Assembly: GCA_003176035.1 (NCBI GenBank)
Contig: PSRL01000118.1
Span: 1 to 8,786 of the forward strand
Direction: 5' to 3'
From: Verrucomicrobiota bacterium
GTDB taxonomy: Bacteria; Verrucomicrobiota; Verrucomicrobiia; Chthoniobacterales; Xiphinematobacteraceae
DNA length: 8,786 nucleotides
The position numbers were made by a program, and so were the translations under genes. Positions within the stretch are counted from its first letter, which is position 1. Every line of letters starts with the position of its first letter. The notes below the pieces were generated by a model. That model ran no database searches. It saw only the letters and a program-made list of their open reading frames with translations, and was not told where the DNA came from. Positions 5,792-8,786 of the stretch are shown here, piece by piece.

Positions 5792-7195
5792 AAATCCCTG
5801 AAGAATTGCGGCACTGTCTCCATAAGTAATTGATTCATAGTTTGATAAAAACAAATCCTGGTAGATCTGAAGCAGCCGATGCCGATATTCTTCGAGAGAA
5901 TATCGTTGTGCAACGACTTGTCTGTTGTGCCTGATTGTCGCCGGGTCTGGCAGGGCCGGCAACGCAGGGCTGATTTCTTTTGCGACAATAAGCGACTCCG
6001 ATGCAAGACAAACCAGTTTTCTTTGCAAATCGAATCCCAACTGCCCAAAGTCCACACGATCCTCTCTTACGGCCCGAGTAAACAATTTATCACGAGTCGA
6101 CTGATCCAGCCGCACCCCATAGGCTGCATATCTTTCGGCCCATTGATGGAAGAGAGAGCGTTCCAGGATGGTTTTGCCAATACAGGATACCGGCACACCA
6201 CAAAAATCATAGAGTGAGTCCAGGATGAGTCCTTTTGCACGAAAATCCGTGGTAATTTTCGGGAGATTCCTCCCCATCAATGGCTTATCTGAGAGCCATG
6301 CCTCCAAAAAAGCCATCCCAAAACCTTCTTCCATGCTGGTGGTCACCAAATACTCCGCATCCCGAACGAGATCTCCCAAAAGGATGTTCCGCTGAGAACA
6401 GGCCTCAAATTGAACAGGCAGGCGGCAGGAGGCAGCCAGGATTTTCCATTGCTCATATAAGACAAGGTCTTCAAGAGAGCTGGGGGGTAAGGCAATTGCC
6501 AGGGATTTTCCCCGCGAAAAATTGCAGGAAAGAAGCAGGGCTTCACCGATATTTTTTCTTCGGATAGCCCGACACGGATAAAGTACAAGAGATTCAATAC
6601 CGGCAAAAGGCGATATCGGCTTGGAGGAGGTAGCCAAGGGAACGGCCGGATTGGGTAAGGAAAAAATTTTTCCCGGAAATCCAGCCGATTTTAGGATCTT
6701 TTTATCGCGTGAGTTCAACACGGCATATCCAATGCGCGGCATGCAAGGATAAAGCAGTTTGTTTAGTTTTTCCCCATATGCCTTCCGCAGGGTGAGATAA
6801 TTTTTGGGCCGCCGATTTTCCGCAAAGTCGTGAATTTGAAAAAGTATGGCCGCGCCATTTTGAACCCAGGATGCAAGTGCAACAGGTAGGGCCGGATTTT
6901 TTCCCAAGGAATGGTTGTGAAGATGCCAGATGTCAGGCGCCCCGCCCAAAAGGCGGCGGGCCGTTTTTTCCAGATCGTACCGCAGTTTCTTGCTGTCTTG
7001 GGAATGGCCGCGCGCATAGTCCAACTCAGGCAAACAAGCCGTAGGAACCAGTTCCGGAATTTTTGAATTCTCGGGAATCTCCCCCGCCAGAACGGCAACT
7101 TGAATTCCCCCCCCGCTCAGCGCTTGGCAGGCAAGTTCAATGACGCGAGCAACTCCACTGCTTCTCAGATGATAATGAACGATCGCTATTTTCAC
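5780..7195 (-). CDS. Glycosyltransferase family 4 (GT-B fold)
   Basis: A 471-residue protein predicted to transfer a sugar from a nucleotide-sugar donor; the acceptor and product are unknown. The N-terminus MKIAIVHYHLRSSGVARVIE has the GT4 pattern of a beta strand followed by a Gly-rich acceptor loop. HLHNHS at about 91-96 and LPNP (180-183) are typical. VLYPCRAIRRKNIGEAL (about 204-220) is the start of the donor domain with its basic phosphate-binding residues. The EX7E motif is present in EGFGMAFLE (Glu290, Glu298), followed by LSDKPLMGRNLPKIT. No signal peptide or membrane segment is seen, so a cytoplasmic or peripheral membrane location is likely. The start is GTG at 7195, chosen because the conserved N-terminus begins there; only a poor TAGG lies upstream. 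It occupies the place often taken by rimP ahead of nusA, but shows no sign of belonging to that operon. Confidence 0.85.
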   Translation of the reverse strand: MKIAIVHYHLRSSGVARVIELACQALSGGGIQVAVLAGEIPENSKIPELVPTACLPELDYARGHSQDSKKLRYDLEKTARRLLGGAPDIWHLHNHSLGKNPALPVALASWVQNGAAILFQIHDFAENRRPKNYLTLRKAYGEKLNKLLYPCMPRIGYAVLNSRDKKILKSAGFPGKIFSLPNPAVPLATSSKPISPFAGIESLVLYPCRAIRRKNIGEALLLSCNFSRGKSLAIALPPSSLEDLVLYEQWKILAASCRLPVQFEACSQRNILLGDLVRDAEYLVTTSMEEGFGMAFLEAWLSDKPLMGRNLPKITTDFRAKGLILDSLYDFCGVPVSCIGKTILERSLFHQWAERYAAYGVRLDQSTRDKLFTRAVREDRVDFGQLGFDLQRKLVCLASESLIVAKEISPALPALPDPATIRHNRQVVAQRYSLEEYRHRLLQIYQDLFLSNYESITYGDSAAILQGFLAL

Positions 7196-7236
7196 TGCCT
7201 ACGCCGGTTTTCAATAGAAACTATATCTCCGTATGC

Positions 7237-7261
7237 AGCGGGTTATTTGTGCCCGCTTTTT
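7237..7261 (+). terminator. Terminator-like hairpin in the divergent intergenic region
   Basis: AGCGGG (7237-7242) pairs with CCCGCT (7252-7257) around a 9-nt loop and runs into TTTTT on the plus strand. No plus-strand gene lies upstream, so it may insulate the pentapeptide gene from antisense read-through of the glycosyltransferase region, or act in the 5' leader of either gene. The stem is short. Confidence 0.4.
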
Positions 7262-7265
7262 GCCT

Positions 7266-7294
7266 TTGGCCCCATTGAGAGGCGGTTTTATAGA
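7266..7294 (+). promoter_or_regulatory. Weak promoter candidate for the pentapeptide-repeat gene
   Basis: TTGGCC (7266-7271) and TATAGA (7289-7294) are spaced by 17 bp, each with four of six consensus matches, and would start transcription near 7301. An alternative pair is TTGAGA (7275-7280) with TTTAAT (7300-7305), but its spacing is 19 bp. No Shine-Dalgarno is visible before the ATG at 7321 in the very AT-rich leader. Confidence 0.25.
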
Positions 7295-7320
7295 TTCGAT
7301 TTAATTTAAACATTATTTCT

Positions 7321-8637
7321 ATGGAAACACCTCTGCAGGCACCAAATCGCATAGGAAGCAATGGCCCCTTAGGGGGGCAGTCTCTCAGCAAAAAACCGGA
7401 AATTTCTACCCAAGAGATCAGTTGGAATACCTCTTCTGTCGGTGCAAGGCCTCGACAAGCTCCTCCGAGTACTTCCCCGGTCATGTCTACTCCGTTCTCT
7501 CATCACAATGATCGTAAGGATATGGATGCGACTCATTCTGATGCAGTCGATTCGGAGCGTACAGACCATGAGAAAATGACAAGCGCCTCTCGCGCAAACA
7601 CGGATGGCTTACGCACTTTAACAAAAGAAGAAGTCTGTAGCATAATGGAAAATGGAAGATGTTTTACGGACTGCATCATCCCAACAGATATGAATTGGGA
7701 GGATATCAATAGTGTTTATATGGGTGGGAGCGACGAAAGGCCACTTAAATGGCAAAACGTTCATGCTCAAACTTTGATCTGGAATGACAAAGAAATAGGC
7801 TATTTTAAAATAAAAGACAGCAGCTTCGATGAAATTCACATCGCGGGCAGTAAAATCGATGGCTTGTTGATCAAAAATAGCAACATCACAAAAGCTATTA
7901 ATATGAATGGCGTAGACTCATTGGCTTACTTCCTCGGAGAATGTGGAGAGACAGTGACTTTAACTATAATGAACTCTACCACAGACAATCTCATGCTGGA
8001 AAATGCTGAAATTCCATTCACACAGCTATACGACAATAAAATAGAAAACCTGACTCTACGAAATACTGATCTCACAGGATCCAATCTCAGAAATACTCAT
8101 GTAAATAAATGTGACATGGAAAATGCAAATCTGAGTTTCTTCAACCTAAGAAGAGATAAGTTTGGTACTAATATGAGCGGATTTAAAGCGTTGCAATGCA
8201 GGCTATTCAATGCTAGTTTTCAGGACGCAAAAATGGATTGCGATACGGAAATATACTTGTCAGACGAATTTCTTGATGAGGTAGTTAATCACTCAGATCA
8301 ATTAGAGGGGTTTTTAGAATCCGTAGCTACGATCGATTGGGATGAGTATCAATACATCGCATGGCCCTATGAGACGCTCGAGATGAAGCAATCCGCCAGT
8401 AACAATCACGTGAAAATTTCACTTCTTGATCAATTATCAAAAAAAATCATGGCCATGCCGAAAGAAGACAGACAAAGGTTCATTGACAATAATGGGACGG
8501 CCATTATCAAAAAGCTATATCAAGAACCCACAGATGAGGGTCGCCCGGACTTCTATTTAAATCCGACAGGTGAAAATAATTCTCATATCCTTACATTTCA
8601 TAACTTTCTACGCGAGCACCATAGCGATAAACTATAA
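7321..8637 (+). CDS. Pentapeptide-repeat-like protein with disordered N-terminus, possible secreted effector
   Basis: A 438-residue protein of unknown function. Residues 1-95 are low-complexity and rich in Ser, Thr, Pro, Gln, Asn and His, so probably disordered, with no hydrophobic signal peptide. Residues 100-135 (LTKEEVCSIMENGRCFTDCI) look folded. Residues 162-197 and 222-276 have the five-residue periodicity of a right-handed beta-helix: FKIKDSSFDEIHIAGSKIDG, and later LTLRNTDLTGSNLRNTHVNK continuing into CDMENANLSFFNL. A further turn lies near 288-305. Residues 310-438 form an acidic, probably helical C-terminal domain with no motif I recognise. A long unstructured N-terminus before a pentapeptide helix recalls type III effectors such as PipB/PipB2 and SopA, but that is analogy only. 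The gene is visibly AT-richer than its neighbours and divergent from them, which suggests acquisition. The chosen ATG is the first in the frame; an internal start (Met55 or Met68) is possible. Confidence 0.75.
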   Translation: METPLQAPNRIGSNGPLGGQSLSKKPEISTQEISWNTSSVGARPRQAPPSTSPVMSTPFSHHNDRKDMDATHSDAVDSERTDHEKMTSASRANTDGLRTLTKEEVCSIMENGRCFTDCIIPTDMNWEDINSVYMGGSDERPLKWQNVHAQTLIWNDKEIGYFKIKDSSFDEIHIAGSKIDGLLIKNSNITKAINMNGVDSLAYFLGECGETVTLTIMNSTTDNLMLENAEIPFTQLYDNKIENLTLRNTDLTGSNLRNTHVNKCDMENANLSFFNLRRDKFGTNMSGFKALQCRLFNASFQDAKMDCDTEIYLSDEFLDEVVNHSDQLEGFLESVATIDWDEYQYIAWPYETLEMKQSASNNHVKISLLDQLSKKIMAMPKEDRQRFIDNNGTAIIKKLYQEPTDEGRPDFYLNPTGENNSHILTFHNFLREHHSDKL

Positions 8638-8673
8638 ATGGTATTGCGTGACTAGAGCATTTTTTAAAGCTAT

Positions 8674-8786
8674 CCCAAAACTAGGAAGGCCGGCGCGAGA
8701 AGCAAATACGACAGAGGAGGCAGCGAGGTTGGTCAGGTGTTCCTCTTCGATACTTGACCGCCCGAGCGACACCGTCCTATGGCAGG
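8674..8786. repeat. Short dispersed repeat, copy C, extending past the right edge
   Basis: Bases 8674-8695 (CCCAAAACTAGGAAGGCC then GGCG) match repeat B at 1721-1743 with one gap and two substitutions, and also resemble copy A. The GC-rich sequence beyond, up to the window end, does not match A or B over its length but contains nested stems: AGAGGA/TCCTCT (8713-8718, 8741-8746) and GGTCA/TGACC. It therefore looks like a structured non-coding repeat. Its right boundary is outside the window. It starts 36 bp after the stop of the pentapeptide gene. Confidence 0.5.

Noticed and set aside
8640..8666. Intrinsic terminator for the pentapeptide gene (AGCATTTTTTAAAGCT)
   Set aside because: The stem is AT-rich, contains a mismatch and is not followed by a T-tract.
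8635..8786. C-terminal part of a minus-strand gene
   Set aside because: Not listed as a CDS because it has no visible start, runs through repeat core C, whose other copies are intergenic, and matches no family I recognise. Kept as a finding.
8730..8786. tRNA or tRNA-like T-loop (CTTCGATAC)
   Set aside because: There is no proper TTCGA T-arm with paired stem, no anticodon arm and no acceptor stem around it.

Overview
The window looks like a chromosomal segment from a bacterium of about 50% GC, and a member of the PVC group (Verrucomicrobiota-like) is my best guess. That guess rests on the style of the NusA and IF2 proteins, on the gene order nusA-infB-rbfA-nrnA-truB, and on the scarcity of good Shine-Dalgarno sequences. 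It comes from memory of family sequences, not from a search.

Positions 1-5735, minus strand: a transcription/translation operon. A candidate sigma70-type promoter (5707-5735) is followed by a terminator-like hairpin with a U6 tract (5635-5684), then nusA, infB, rbfA, nrnA (DHH phosphoesterase) and the start of truB, which runs off the left edge. NusA acts in transcription elongation and termination, IF2 in initiation, RbfA in 30S maturation, NrnA in degrading very short RNAs and pAp, and TruB in tRNA U55 modification. rimP, which often heads this operon, is not upstream of nusA.

Positions 1360-1772: a repeat-filled gap inside the operon. It holds a 165-bp palindromic element with 26-bp inverted ends (a MITE candidate). 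It also holds two diverged copies of a short GC-rich repeat, one of which supplies the stop codon of rbfA. A third copy of the repeat core lies at the right end of the window (8674 onward).

Positions 5780-7195, minus strand: a GT4-type glycosyltransferase with a GTG start. Positions 7321-8637, plus strand: a divergently transcribed, AT-richer gene for a protein with a disordered N-terminus and a pentapeptide-like beta-helix. It has no Sec signal and could be a secreted effector, but that is inference. The 125-bp divergent gap has a terminator-like hairpin and weak promoter candidates.

The most interesting points are the palindromic element upstream of nrnA, the attenuator-like nusA leader, the short repeat family at gene ends, the long homopolymer runs inside infB, and the effector-like pentapeptide protein.
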